A stretch of DNA of 64,000 nt from JBDRDD01 sp043821115 (GTDB lineage Bacteria > CAYTYR01 > UBA6262 > DAOVJB01). Shown piece by piece: positions 48,502-57,823 of the stretch (position 1 is its first letter; the number at the start of each line of letters is the position of its first letter). Under the pieces are notes generated by a model that saw only the letters and a list, made by a program, of their open reading frames with translations, was not told the origin of the DNA and ran no database searches. A program made the translations under genes and the position numbers. The stretch is taken from NCBI GenBank assembly GCA_043821115.1, contig JBDRDD010000020.1, positions 26,970-90,969 of the forward strand. The letters run 5' to 3'.

Positions 48502-49710
48502 ATGGCAAAGCTTAACACTATCCCTGAGGGAATAAGGGATATTAAAAAAGGGAAGATGCTGATAGTGGTTGATGACAGGTCCAGGGAGAACGAAGGTGAT
48601 TTGGTCATGGCTTCTTCCAAGGTCACTCCAGCGGCAATAAATTTCATGGCTAAGTACGGCAGGGGATTGATATGTCTACCTATTACCTCAAAAAGGCTTG
48701 ATGAGTTAAAGATAGAATCAATGGTCAGTCGCGGAGGGGAGCTTAGGGAAGCTGCTTTTACCGTATCCATTGATGCCAAATCCGGAACCACCACGGGTAT
48801 TTCAGCCCATGACAGGGCTAAAACAATTAAAGCTGTTATCAACAAAAATACCAGGGCTCAGGATCTTGCCAGGCCCGGGCATATTTTTCCGCTTCGCTAT
48901 AAAGGGGGGGGGGTTCTTGTCAGAGCCGGTCACACGGAAGCTTCTGTAGACCTTGCTGTACTCGCAGGTCTTTATCCCGCTGGCGTTATATGCGAGATAA
49001 TGAAGGAAGACGGGAGGATGGCGAGACTTCCTGAATTAATGAAGTTTGGCGCAAAACATCACCTAAAGATAATTTCAATAGCAGACCTCATAGAATACCG
49101 CAGGAAGACGGAAAAACTCGTAAAACGCATAATAACCACCGAGCTTGCCACGAAATACGGGGAATTCACCCTGGTCGTATATGAATCTTTCCTTGATCCT
49201 AAATATCACCTTGCTCTTGTAAAAGGTGAGCTCAGGAGAAAGAAGGATGTTCTTGTAAGGGTGCATTCAGAGTGTCTCACCGGTGACATATTGGGGTCCC
49301 TGAGGTGTGATTGCGGCGACCAGCTCCATCAGGCAATGGAGCTCATAAACAAAAAAGGCAGGGGGGTGCTTCTTTACATGAGGCAGGAAGGAAGGGGCAT
49401 AGGCCTTATAAACAAGCTCAGGGCCTATGAGCTTCAGGATAAAGGGCTTGATACGGTGGAGGCAAACCTTGCACTCGGATTTAAACCGGACTTGAGAAAT
49501 TACGGAATAGGTGCCCAGATACTTGCTGACCTTGGACTTTCAACCATACATCTTCTGACTAACAATCCCAAGAAAATAGTGGGGCTGAAGGGATACGGGT
49601 TAAAAGTTACAAAAAGGATTCCAATTGAAATAGTACCTACGGATAAGAACGCAAGGTACCTTCTTACAAAGAAGAATAAACTGGGACATTTGCTGAAGAA
49701 GGTAAAATAA
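48502..49710 (+). CDS. ribBA: Bifunctional DHBP synthase / GTP cyclohydrolase II RibBA
   Basis: 402 residues. The RibB half contains [26 protein letters not shown] and [16 protein letters not shown]. The RibA half has [21 protein letters not shown] with the three zinc Cys, then RQEGRGIGL and [15 protein letters not shown]. It supplies both riboflavin precursors. A run of ten G residues at 48904-48913 encodes part of the KGGGVLV segment in frame. ribH (lumazine synthase), usually next, is not here; a PilZ gene follows instead. Confidence 0.96.
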   Translation: MAKLNTIPEGIRDIKKGKMLIVVDDRSRENEGDLVMASSKVTPAAINFMAKYGRGLICLPITSKRLDELKIESMVSRGGELREAAFTVSIDAKSGTTTGISAHDRAKTIKAVINKNTRAQDLARPGHIFPLRYKGGGVLVRAGHTEASVDLAVLAGLYPAGVICEIMKEDGRMARLPELMKFGAKHHLKIISIADLIEYRRKTEKLVKRIITTELATKYGEFTLVVYESFLDPKYHLALVKGELRRKKDVLVRVHSECLTGDILGSLRCDCGDQLHQAMELINKKGRGVLLYMRQEGRGIGLINKLRAYELQDKGLDTVEANLALGFKPDLRNYGIGAQILADLGLSTIHLLTNNPKKIVGLKGYGLKVTKRIPIEIVPTDKNARYLLTKKNKLGHLLKKVK

Positions 49711-49728
49711 TTCAGTGGGGGAATTATA

Positions 49729-50130
49729 ATGGAGAAAAAAAATTTAGGGAGTGGAACCCGTCAGAATAAGCGCATAGAATTTGAAGTGCCCGTATATTTC
49801 AATGTTGACAAATCCATGGGTAAAAATGTGCGGCTTACCAGGGGATCCGATGTTCTTAAAGGGATGACCCAGAATATAAACTCCAAGGGTGTGGCGTTAG
49901 TCACGGATATGTTCCTTCCCACGGGAACACGGCTTGATATGGAAATAAAACTTGAAAAAAGCGAGGATAAGGAGTTTATAGTGTCAATGGATGTTATAGG
50001 ACGAATTGCCTCAGTAAGGGCTATAGGAAACGGCATGTACAGGATGGGCATTGCTTTTGTAGATATTGATGAGCTTGATAGAAAGGCTCTTGATAAGTAT
50101 ATGAAAAAACAGATAGACCGCCTGGGTTAA
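49729..50130 (+). CDS. PilZ domain protein (putative c-di-GMP receptor) 2
   Basis: 133 residues. An N-terminal basic segment (GSGTRQNKRIEFEVPVYF) supplies Arg residues in roughly the RxxxR position, and MTQNINSKGVALVTD replaces the D/NxSxxG motif (NINSKG). Later strands (VIGRIASVRAIG, YRMGIAFVDI) match PilZ. c-di-GMP binding is plausible but the motifs are less perfect than in the protein at 37546. It closes the riboflavin gene group and meets the GH57 gene head-on with one base between stops. Confidence 0.75.
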   Translation: MEKKNLGSGTRQNKRIEFEVPVYFNVDKSMGKNVRLTRGSDVLKGMTQNINSKGVALVTDMFLPTGTRLDMEIKLEKSEDKEFIVSMDVIGRIASVRAIGNGMYRMGIAFVDIDELDRKALDKYMKKQIDRLG

Positions 50131-50131
50131 A

Positions 50132-51715
50132 TCAGGCATATACCTTGTAATCCAACTCCGGAAATATATTGTCCTTGAGCTCTATGTCCTCGAGCCATCC
50201 TTCATCTATGTTCCCGCTTTTTATCTCTTCATATAACCTGTTGAAACGGTTTATGTGGTTCTTCGTTCTCTTGTGGGCGTAGGGTATGGTTGTTTCCGTA
50301 CTCATGATAAAGGCCCAGTCGCTGCTCTGTGCCAGAAGCAGCTCGCGCGCAGCCTGTTGTATAGCGCGTTTCATCACGCCATTATTTCGGGTATTTATAA
50401 CAGCCAGCTCTTCCATGCGCTCCGCTGCCTTGTGAAGGTGCCTGTATATCCAGTCATTCTTATTGTTTAGCCAGCAGGAACTGTATCCCTGGTCCCCCCA
50501 GCTCGACATAGAGGGTGTCAGGACCTGATGGCGTGGATTTTTCTTCAGGTATTCCGATGGTGTGATCATTCTTATTTCATCCTGGTCATGGTGGAGTTTC
50601 TTCATAAGAAAATAAAGGAAATCCGGACCCTCAAACCACCAGTGGCCGAACAGTTCCGCGTCATATGGACAAACTATTATAGGTTTTTGACCCATTATGT
50701 CATAAAGGTGTGAGGCCTGCTGCTGGCGGTTAAACATGAAGTTGCCCGAGTGTTCTGACGCCGCGTCCAATGCCTGCTGCGGATCATAAGGTTGCTTGTG
50801 CCCGAGTATGACAGGTCCTGTTATCTTATGATATTTGAGTCCTATGTTGCGTCGTATACCGTCTCCATGAAGGTAGGGTTTTATATAGTCGTAGTCAAGG
50901 TCATATCCAACGTCACGGTAGAATTCGCGATAACGGAAATCTCCGGGGTATCCTTCAAGGGCGCTCCACACCTGTCTTGAGCTCTCAGCGTCCCTTCCGA
51001 AGGCTGCCACACCGCTCGGGCAGTAAACCGGTGAGAACACGGCGTATTTAGGCTGTGCTGAACCGTAGAGTATACCGTGTGTATCTGTGAAGAAGAATTT
51101 TATCCCTTCGTTTTTAAGCTCCTCGTCATCTCCGGGGTTGTAAGCGCATTCGCTGAGCCACATACCCCTGGGCCTTATCCCGAAATTTCTCCTGTAGTCA
51201 TCGGCTGCTATTTTTATCTGGGCTCTTACGGCCTTGCGGTTGACCATTAGAGGCAGGTATCCGTGCGTTGCACAGCAGGTTATTATCTCAAGTTTTCCCA
51301 TGTCCTGGAATTTCTTAAATGCCCCCACAAGGTTTCTTCCGTATTGCTCTTCGTATATGTGTTGTATATGTTTTAGTTTATTTTCATACATAGTGGCGGT
51401 TCTGTGGAATTCGGGTAATAACCGTGTGCGGATGACTTCCTTCTGGGCCAGGTCTATTAGCTTTTCCAGATGTCTTGAATACCTTTCCCGCAGCATGGGG
51501 TTGTTTAACATGGCGCATAGAGGAGGTGTTAGTGACATAGTTATGCGGAAATCCACTTGTTCCTGAACAAGCCTGTCAAAAGTGTTTATCAGCGGAACAT
51601 AGGTCTCCGTTATAGCCTCATATAGCCAGTCCTCTTCAAGGAAATCCTCATGCTCAGGATGGTGTACGTAGGGAAGATGTGCGTGCAGTACTATACATAG
51701 GTACCCTTTTTCCAT
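50132..51715 (-). CDS. GH57-family 1,4-alpha-glucan branching enzyme (DUF1957 C-terminus)
   Basis: 527 residues. The start LCIVLHAHLPYVHHPE is the GH57 signature. The nucleophile is Glu189 in GMWLSECAYNPG and the acid/base Asp352 in YDAELFGHWWFEGPDF. The C-terminal DUF1957 helical domain follows (SSWGDQGYSSCWLNN, AARELLLAQSSDWAF). GH57 enzymes of this type introduce alpha-1,6 branches into glycogen-like glucans in the cytoplasm. It lies downstream of a DUF4912 gene on the same strand, separated by a hairpin terminator. Amylase activity is an alternative within the family. Confidence 0.9.
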   Translation of the reverse strand: MEKGYLCIVLHAHLPYVHHPEHEDFLEEDWLYEAITETYVPLINTFDRLVQEQVDFRITMSLTPPLCAMLNNPMLRERYSRHLEKLIDLAQKEVIRTRLLPEFHRTATMYENKLKHIQHIYEEQYGRNLVGAFKKFQDMGKLEIITCCATHGYLPLMVNRKAVRAQIKIAADDYRRNFGIRPRGMWLSECAYNPGDDEELKNEGIKFFFTDTHGILYGSAQPKYAVFSPVYCPSGVAAFGRDAESSRQVWSALEGYPGDFRYREFYRDVGYDLDYDYIKPYLHGDGIRRNIGLKYHKITGPVILGHKQPYDPQQALDAASEHSGNFMFNRQQQASHLYDIMGQKPIIVCPYDAELFGHWWFEGPDFLYFLMKKLHHDQDEIRMITPSEYLKKNPRHQVLTPSMSSWGDQGYSSCWLNNKNDWIYRHLHKAAERMEELAVINTRNNGVMKRAIQQAARELLLAQSSDWAFIMSTETTIPYAHKRTKNHINRFNRLYEEIKSGNIDEGWLEDIELKDNIFPELDYKVYA

Positions 51716-51741
51716 GCTTTTAACCTCTTGTTAAGGGTGGT

Positions 51742-51791
51742 AAAAAATATGATAGCAGGTTTCGGAGTGTTAAAATCCGAAACGTGCTATC
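51742..51791 (-). terminator. Hairpin terminator between the DUF4912 and GH57 genes
   Basis: GATAGCA-GTTTCGG (51751-51765) pairs with CCGAAAC-TGCTATC (51777-51791). On the reverse strand the hairpin is followed by ATATTTTTT, the right polarity to end or attenuate transcription from the DUF4912 gene into the GH57 gene. Confidence 0.7.
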
Positions 51792-51804
51792 TGGGATTTT
51801 GTTT

Positions 51805-52680
51805 TTACTTTGTATTTTTTCTAAGTGTTATATTTATTTTCTGGTTTTTGCCGTTACTCTTTGAAACAGCCACGACAGGTATTTCCTGTTTCCCGTCTGG
51901 GAGGACAAAACGAACAGAGAACGTACCGTCAGGATTAAGAGGCACAGACTCTCCCTGGATAGTGAGCTCCGCATCCCTTTCGGTGGCTCCGTGAAGGACT
52001 ATCTCCGTTTCAGCCATTAGCCAGAAGCCCTTTACCTTCTTGATCTTGGTCTTTGAAGAAGAAAGTGAAGAAATAGTCCCTGAAGAAACAGGAGCTATAT
52101 TATCTATTCTCTCTATTAGCACTCTCATTGCCTCAGCTGAGCTTATACCGTCTTTGTTTAGCCCGGCCAGTTCCATGAGCTTTTCCAGTTCGGAACGTAT
52201 CTGCATCCAGGCCTGATCGGTTACAGGAGACAGGGATTCACGCGGAAGGCGAACTATGTTGGATCTTGCTATGGGTATGAATTCGCCTGTAAGTGTCAAC
52301 AGGCCCAGGTCAACGCAGTAACTGCGGTCCGGTACCCCGGTGTTTATATACCAGTTGTTTGCGGATTCCGTCACGCCTATATCAAAATGCCTGTGGGCGT
52401 TAAACCCGTCAAACTTTACATTTGTAACATCATAGACCCTTATGGTAAGACGGGATTTCTGAAAGATGTCTTCCCCGAACCTGGTCTTGATCTCTTCTTT
52501 TGAATCGTTATTTATTTCCCAGTAGGCATAAACCCAGCGTGGGTCCCTTGGCAGGAGAACAATCCTGGTATCCCCGTACTTTTCGGGTAATGGCTCTCCC
52601 CATTCGATATAGCTATGCTCCTTCTGCGATGGGATGATCTTTGCCGCTTTCTGCGAAGAATCTGCCTGTTTCTTGCCCAT
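51805..52680 (-). CDS. DUF4912 domain protein
   Basis: 291 residues. The core VLLPRDPRWVYAYWEINN is the DUF4912 signature, continuing through WYINTGVPDRSYCVDLGLL. The C-terminal third carries a short beta-rich segment (AETEIVLHGATERDAELTIQ, PDGTFSVRFVLPDGKQEIPV). No signal peptide. DUF4912 genes recur beside GH57 glucan enzymes, suggesting a link to storage polysaccharide, but the molecular function is unknown. Confidence 0.85.
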   Translation of the reverse strand: MGKKQADSSQKAAKIIPSQKEHSYIEWGEPLPEKYGDTRIVLLPRDPRWVYAYWEINNDSKEEIKTRFGEDIFQKSRLTIRVYDVTNVKFDGFNAHRHFDIGVTESANNWYINTGVPDRSYCVDLGLLTLTGEFIPIARSNIVRLPRESLSPVTDQAWMQIRSELEKLMELAGLNKDGISSAEAMRVLIERIDNIAPVSSGTISSLSSSKTKIKKVKGFWLMAETEIVLHGATERDAELTIQGESVPLNPDGTFSVRFVLPDGKQEIPVVAVSKSNGKNQKINITLRKNTK

Positions 52681-52735
52681 ATTATACTGCTCCTTACTTT
52701 GATATCTTTTTTAAAGGTACTCCTATAACGTAGTT

Positions 52736-52764
52736 ATTTTACCGTATAAAAAAAACAATGTCAA
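52736..52764 (-). promoter_or_regulatory. Promoter of the DUF4912 gene
   Basis: On the reverse strand a perfect TTGACA (52764-52759), 17-bp spacer, TAAAAT (52741-52736), about 55 bases from the start codon. Confidence 0.75.
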
Positions 52765-52846
52765 GAAAATTTTTGGAATAATAAAGCAGGTGTGGATTTT
52801 TTAATGTAAATGTGTTATATACATGATAAGGAGAATTATTAAGAAA

Positions 52847-54862
52847 ATGGAAGAAAAATTCAAATTAGTGTCAAATTTTTCCCCAAAAGGGGATCAGCCC
52901 CAGGCAATAAAGAAACTCTCCGGCGGTATCCTCAAAGGTGATAAGGAACAGGTCCTGCTTGGCGTTACGGGTTCCGGTAAGACATATACTATAGCCAATG
53001 TCATAGCCGGAGTGAACAGGCCGACACTTATAATATCCCACAATAAGACCCTTGCGGCACAGCTTTATTCTGAGTTCAAGCAGTTCTTTCCCCAAAACGC
53101 GGTTGAGTACTTCGTGAGTTATTACGACTATTACCAGCCTGAAGCCTATATCCCCCAGAGCGATACTTATATAGAAAAGGATTCATCCATAAACGAGCAA
53201 CTGGACCGGCTTAGACTAAAGGCGACAACATCACTTATAGAAAGAAGGGATGTTATCGTAGTGGCGAGTGTATCATGTATTTACAATATAGGCTCACCCG
53301 GGGATTTCAGGAATCTTCTTATATGCCTTGAAAAGGGGAGTGTGAGAAGCAGAGACCAGATACTAAGGGAACTAATAAGCATACAGTACGAGCGAAATGA
53401 CATAGGATTTGCAAGGGGGAAGTTCCGGGTTCGGGGCGATACGGTAGAGGTTTTCCCGGCATACCTTGAAACGGCTCTGAAGATTGAGCTTTTCGGGGAC
53501 TCCATAGAACGTATAACTGAGATAAACCCGCTTACGGGCAAGGTGATAAGAGAGATGGAAAAAGCATATATATACCCGGCCACCCATTTTGTCACCACAG
53601 GTCCGAAACTCCGTGATGCAATGGCTTCCATACGAGCTGAGCTGGATGAGCATCTTAAAACGCTCAGGGCTAAGAACAAGCTTCTGGAAGCACAGCGCCT
53701 AGAGGAACGCACGAATTATGATCTTGAAATGATGGCAGAGACAGGCTACTGCCATGGTGTTGAGAACTACTCGCGTCATTTGAGCTCAAGGGCCTCCGGA
53801 GAGCGTCCCGAATGCCTGCTGGACTATTTCCCAAGGGATTTTCTTGTAGTCATTGATGAGTCACACGTAAGCATACCACAGATAAACGGCATGTATAACG
53901 GTGACAGATCCCGCAAGCAGACCCTGGTCAATTATGGCTTCAGACTTCCAAGCGCTTTAGATAACAGACCTCTCAAGTTCGGGGAATTCGAGAACCTTCT
54001 GAATCAAACGGTCTATATTTCCGCTACACCCGGTTCTTATGAACTGAAAAAAACAGGTGGGGCTATAGTGGAGCAGGTAATACGTCCTACCGGACTCGTG
54101 GATCCCGAGGTGATTGTAAAGCCTACCAAAAACCAGGTGGATGATCTTATAGAACAGGTTAAAAATAGGGTCAGGAGCAAAGAAAGGGTTCTTGTAACAA
54201 CACTTACCAAGCGCATGGCCGAGGACCTTTGTGACTATCTTCTTGCGAAGAAAATAAAGGTACAGTACCTTCATTCAGGGATTCAGACCCTTGACAGGAT
54301 TGATATATTAAAAGCGCTGCGAAAGGGTGAATTTGACTGCCTTGTGGGTGTAAACCTTCTAAGGGAAGGGCTCGATCTGCCTGAGGTCTCTCTTGTAGCT
54401 GTCCTTGATGCCGACAAAGAAGGCTTCCTTCGCTCAGCCACATCGCTCATACAGGTCTGTGGCAGGGCGGCGCGAAACATTAACGGCCAGATAATCATGT
54501 ACGCAGATACAGTGACTGGTTCAATGATCAGAGCTATGAATGAGATGAATCGCAGGAGAATAAAGCAGGTTGAGTATAACAAGGAAAATAATATAATACC
54601 TGCTACCATAAAGAAGGCTATCCGGGAAGATATCGAGATAACGGAGCAGATCAAGAGAAAAGCCGCTCACTTGATGCTGGAGAGAGGCTATGGGTACGAT
54701 CCCCAGAAGAATGCTCTGCAGATTATAAAGGATATGGAGAAACAGATGTACGATGCGGCAGAGGTGCTGGACTTCGAGCTGGCGGCACTGCTTAGAGACA
54801 GAATACGCGAACTCAAAAAAATGAAAGTGTCCAAACCAAAAGCTAAAAAACATTTGCGATAA
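52847..54862 (+). CDS. uvrB: Excinuclease ABC subunit B
   Basis: 671 residues. Walker A GVTGSGKT near residue 43, the DNA-clamping beta-hairpin [24 protein letters not shown]-like [12 protein letters not shown], helicase motif VI region [11 protein letters not shown], and a C-terminal UVR motif ([20 protein letters not shown]). UvrB verifies damage and recruits UvrC. ATG 52847 gives the standard start; ATG 52823 would add eight residues but overlaps the AAGGAG at 52828-52833. Confidence 0.98.
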   Translation: MEEKFKLVSNFSPKGDQPQAIKKLSGGILKGDKEQVLLGVTGSGKTYTIANVIAGVNRPTLIISHNKTLAAQLYSEFKQFFPQNAVEYFVSYYDYYQPEAYIPQSDTYIEKDSSINEQLDRLRLKATTSLIERRDVIVVASVSCIYNIGSPGDFRNLLICLEKGSVRSRDQILRELISIQYERNDIGFARGKFRVRGDTVEVFPAYLETALKIELFGDSIERITEINPLTGKVIREMEKAYIYPATHFVTTGPKLRDAMASIRAELDEHLKTLRAKNKLLEAQRLEERTNYDLEMMAETGYCHGVENYSRHLSSRASGERPECLLDYFPRDFLVVIDESHVSIPQINGMYNGDRSRKQTLVNYGFRLPSALDNRPLKFGEFENLLNQTVYISATPGSYELKKTGGAIVEQVIRPTGLVDPEVIVKPTKNQVDDLIEQVKNRVRSKERVLVTTLTKRMAEDLCDYLLAKKIKVQYLHSGIQTLDRIDILKALRKGEFDCLVGVNLLREGLDLPEVSLVAVLDADKEGFLRSATSLIQVCGRAARNINGQIIMYADTVTGSMIRAMNEMNRRRIKQVEYNKENNIIPATIKKAIREDIEITEQIKRKAAHLMLERGYGYDPQKNALQIIKDMEKQMYDAAEVLDFELAALLRDRIRELKKMKVSKPKAKKHLR

Positions 54863-54882
54863 CAGTAAATTTATGATATAAA
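54854..54882 (+). promoter_or_regulatory. Promoter of yjbQ
   Basis: TTGCGA (54854-54859), 17-bp spacer, TATAAA (54877-54882) with TGA in front (extended -10). It overlaps the end of uvrB and lies 26 bases before the next start. Confidence 0.55.
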
Positions 54883-54908
54883 AGAGTAAACCTCTGGCGG
54901 AGGTAAGG

Positions 54909-55310
54909 ATGATTAAGCGTTTTAATGTTTCGACAGAACTTTCTACGGAGCTTATAGATATTACACAAGATGTGCAACATGCTGTTACTCAAAGCAAGGT
55001 CAGTGAAGGTTCCTGTACTGTTTTTATCCCTCACACCACAGCAGGGATAGTTATAAATGAGAACGCTGACCCTTGTGTTGTGAGGGATTTCCTCGTTGAG
55101 ATAAATAAGGTAGTTATGGACAGGGAATATTATACGCATGCCGAGGGGAATTCATCCGCTCACATAAAGGCTAACCTGGTGGGAACTTCGGAAAACATTT
55201 TTATAGAGGGTGGAAAACTGTTGTTAGGAACATGGCAGGGGATATTCTTCTGCGAGTTTGACGGTCCCAGGACACGCAATGTCTGGGTTAAAATAACAAA
55301 GGAGAAATAG
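54909..55310 (+). CDS. YjbQ/UPF0047 family protein
   Basis: 133 residues, complete. The family blocks EGSCTVFIPHTTAGIVINENADP, HAEGNSSAHIKANLVGTSENI and LGTWQGIFFCEFDGPR are intact, including the conserved His and acidic residues. E. coli YjbQ has weak thiamin-phosphate synthase activity in vitro, but the true role is not settled. It begins after GGAGG and is closely followed by nadC. Confidence 0.93.
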   Translation: MIKRFNVSTELSTELIDITQDVQHAVTQSKVSEGSCTVFIPHTTAGIVINENADPCVVRDFLVEINKVVMDREYYTHAEGNSSAHIKANLVGTSENIFIEGGKLLLGTWQGIFFCEFDGPRTRNVWVKITKEK

Positions 55311-55326
55311 CTTGCGGGGAATATTT

Positions 55327-56208
55327 ATGAATCTTGAGCCAATAAGATCTCTTATAAAACGGGCACTTGATGAAGACAGGGTTTTTAATGATGTTACAAC
55401 CCGGGCGATTTGTGCTCCGTGTCGCAACATAAAAGGGTCTTTCATAATAAAAGAAAACGGTATCGTCTGCGGTCTTGATGTTGCCAGGGAAATATTTTCC
55501 GTGATAGGGAGCAGGATGAAGGCTAAAAATAAAGGCGGGGTAAGCTTCAAGTCTATTATTAAGGACGGTAGTAGTGTCAGGAAAAACCAGGTGATAGCCG
55601 ATGTCAAGGGACCGGCCGAGGTATTGCTTGGGGCGGAGAGAACGACCCTTAACTTCATGCAGAGGCTATCCGGTATAGCCACTCTTACAAGCAGGTATGT
55701 TAAGGAGGCAGAGCCTTACGGTGTCAAAATATATGATACCCGCAAGACAACACCAGGACTAAGATACCTTGAAAAATACGCGGTGAGATGCGGCGGGGGT
55801 TTTAACCACAGGATGAGCATGGAGGATATGGTCCTCATAAAGGACAATCATTTGGCTCTCTTGGCAAAGAACGCTATTATTTCAGATACAATAAAAGAGA
55901 TAAAATCAAAAGTGCCAAAGAAGATAAAAATAGAGGTTGAAACCGAGAACCTGGGACAGATACGGGAAGTCCTTGAGGCAGAAGCAGATATCATAATGCT
56001 TGATAACATGGCTTCAGGCAAGCTCAGGGAAGCGGTCAATTTCATTAAAACAATGCGTTACAAAGGGAAGCCCCTGATAGAGGTGTCAGGAGGGATTCGT
56101 CTTAGAGATGTAAAAAGAATAGCAAGACTGGGCGTGGACAGGATAGCAGTAGGCGCTCTTACTCATTCAGCTGCTGCCCTTGATATAAGCTTAGAGATTA
56201 CATCATGA
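55327..56208 (+). CDS. nadC: Quinolinate phosphoribosyltransferase (nicotinate-nucleotide pyrophosphorylase)
   Basis: 293 residues from ATG 55327; TTG 55312, which suits AAAGGAG at 55298-55303, would add five. Blocks DVTTRAIC, TLNFMQRLSGIAT, YDTRKTTPGLRYLEKYAVRCGGG, HRMSMEDMVLIKDNH and IEVSGGIRL identify NadC. It forms nicotinate mononucleotide, the substrate of NadD encoded upstream. ATGA overlap with birA. Confidence 0.96.
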   Translation: MNLEPIRSLIKRALDEDRVFNDVTTRAICAPCRNIKGSFIIKENGIVCGLDVAREIFSVIGSRMKAKNKGGVSFKSIIKDGSSVRKNQVIADVKGPAEVLLGAERTTLNFMQRLSGIATLTSRYVKEAEPYGVKIYDTRKTTPGLRYLEKYAVRCGGGFNHRMSMEDMVLIKDNHLALLAKNAIISDTIKEIKSKVPKKIKIEVETENLGQIREVLEAEADIIMLDNMASGKLREAVNFIKTMRYKGKPLIEVSGGIRLRDVKRIARLGVDRIAVGALTHSAAALDISLEITS

Positions 56209-57203
56209 GCACGCGCTCAACAAAAAAAATACTAAATACGCTTAAATCCAAAACAAAGGGGTTTGTTTCGGGTGAGCAGCTTGGGACAAGCCTTAAAATA
56301 TCCCGTACGGCGATATGGAAGAGCGTAGAGCGCCTGCGGTCAAACGGGTATAAGATAGAAGCTCACAAGAAAGAGGGATACAGACTTCTTGGTATTCCTG
56401 ATTCTTTGCTTCCGCAGGAAATACAGTATGCTCTCCGCACAAAGTTTGTTGGAAAGAAGATCCACTATTTCAAAAAAATACCTTCAACCAACGAACATGC
56501 AAAGAGGTTTGCTGCACAGGGGGCTTCTGAGGGCACTGTTGTCATAGCGGAAATGCAGACAAGAGGAAAAGGACGTCTAGGAAAGCAGTGGGTTTCGCCC
56601 GCTGGCGGTATATGGATGTCTGTTGTGCTTCGTCCCTCGTGCAGTCCCCAAGAAGCGATATTTGTAACAATGATCGCAACCCTGGCTGCCAGAGACGCTA
56701 TAGAAGATTTAACGGGACTTAAGGCCTTTATAAAGTGGCCCAATGACGTTATGCTGAAAGTCCCGTCGAGGAAGAAATCTCCTTCTGTTCTGCGCAAGGT
56801 TTGCGGAGTGCTGACGGAAATGGCAGCGGAAGTGGGCAGGGTCAATTACCTGGTTGTAGGAATGGGTCTTAACGTAAATAATGAACTTCCGCGTTTTCTG
56901 GAAGATATAGCATGCAGTTTGTGTGAGAGGTCTCATGAGGTGGACCGTTTGGCTCTAACAAAAAGCATACTTGAAAAGTTTGAATATTATTACCTGCTTT
57001 TTTTGAAAGAAGGTCCGGGAAGCATTCTAAGACAAGTCAGAAAATATTCGGCCATATTAGACAAAACAGTGCGTGTGGATCTGCCCGGGGGTAGTATTAG
57101 CGCAAAGGCGCTGCGCATAACTGATAGAGGAACGCTTGTCCTGAAGATGAAAAACGGTACTAAGAAAGATATAATAGCGGGGGAAGTGTCTCTGGGAACA
57201 TAA
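56205..57203 (+). CDS. birA: Biotin-[acetyl-CoA-carboxylase] ligase / repressor BirA
   Basis: 332 residues. An N-terminal winged-helix HTH (VSGEQLGTSLKISRTAIWKSVERLRSNGYKI) precedes the ligase domain: IPSTNEHAKRF, QTRGKGRLGKQWVSPAGG (biotin/ATP loop), IKWPNDVML and VGMGLNVNNE. A small C-terminal SH3-like domain ends the protein. The HTH suggests it can also repress biotin genes. Overlaps nadC by four bases. Confidence 0.95.
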   Translation: MSTRSTKKILNTLKSKTKGFVSGEQLGTSLKISRTAIWKSVERLRSNGYKIEAHKKEGYRLLGIPDSLLPQEIQYALRTKFVGKKIHYFKKIPSTNEHAKRFAAQGASEGTVVIAEMQTRGKGRLGKQWVSPAGGIWMSVVLRPSCSPQEAIFVTMIATLAARDAIEDLTGLKAFIKWPNDVMLKVPSRKKSPSVLRKVCGVLTEMAAEVGRVNYLVVGMGLNVNNELPRFLEDIACSLCERSHEVDRLALTKSILEKFEYYYLLFLKEGPGSILRQVRKYSAILDKTVRVDLPGGSISAKALRITDRGTLVLKMKNGTKKDIIAGEVSLGT

Positions 57204-57215
57204 AGGAGGGAAAAG

Positions 57216-57821
57216 GTGAAATTACTTAGGAACCTAGCTATAATATTTCTTCTTTTTTGCTTGGCAGCTGTTGTATATGCTGAGAAACCAAAACTTCAGG
57301 AGGAAAAATTTGTTATGCCCAAAGATCCCGTTATAATAATGGAAACGAACCAGGGGATTATAGAGTTCAAGCTTTTTGAGGAAGTTGCTCCGAAGACATG
57401 TGAGAATTTCATACGTCTTGCCGAGAAGGGATATTATAACGGCATAATCTTTCATAGGGTTATAAAGAAGTTCATGATACAGGGTGGGGATCCCACAGGT
57501 ACCGGCAGGGGAGGTACGAGTATATGGGGGAAACCTTTTGAGGATGAAGTTTCAAAGGACGTGCAGTTCCAGAAGACCGGTCTTCTGGCTATGGCAAATG
57601 CCGGACCGGGTACAAACGGCAGCCAGTTTTTCATTACCGTTAAGGAGACCCCCTGGCTCAATATGCACCACACGATATTCGGTGAAGTAGTAAAGGGTTA
57701 TGATGTGGTCGAGAAGATAGAAAATACAAAAACTGGTCCCGGTGACAAGCCTGTTGAGGACCAGAAGATAATAAAAATGTACCTAAGAAAAGAAGAAACC
57801 AAAAAAGAGGGGAAGGATTGA
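57216..57821 (+). CDS. Exported peptidyl-prolyl cis-trans isomerase (cyclophilin type)
   Basis: 201 residues. A signal peptide (KLLRNLAIIFLLFCLAAVVYA) precedes a cyclophilin domain: GIIEFKLFEEVAPKTCENFIRLAEKGYYNGIIFHRVI, FMIQGGDPTGTGRGG, MANAGPGTNGSQFFIT and LNMHHTIFGEV. It should assist protein folding in the periplasm. The C-terminus is a short charged tail. GTG start with AAAGGAGGG upstream. Confidence 0.93.
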   Translation: MKLLRNLAIIFLLFCLAAVVYAEKPKLQEEKFVMPKDPVIIMETNQGIIEFKLFEEVAPKTCENFIRLAEKGYYNGIIFHRVIKKFMIQGGDPTGTGRGGTSIWGKPFEDEVSKDVQFQKTGLLAMANAGPGTNGSQFFITVKETPWLNMHHTIFGEVVKGYDVVEKIENTKTGPGDKPVEDQKIIKMYLRKEETKKEGKD

Positions 57822-57823
57822 TC

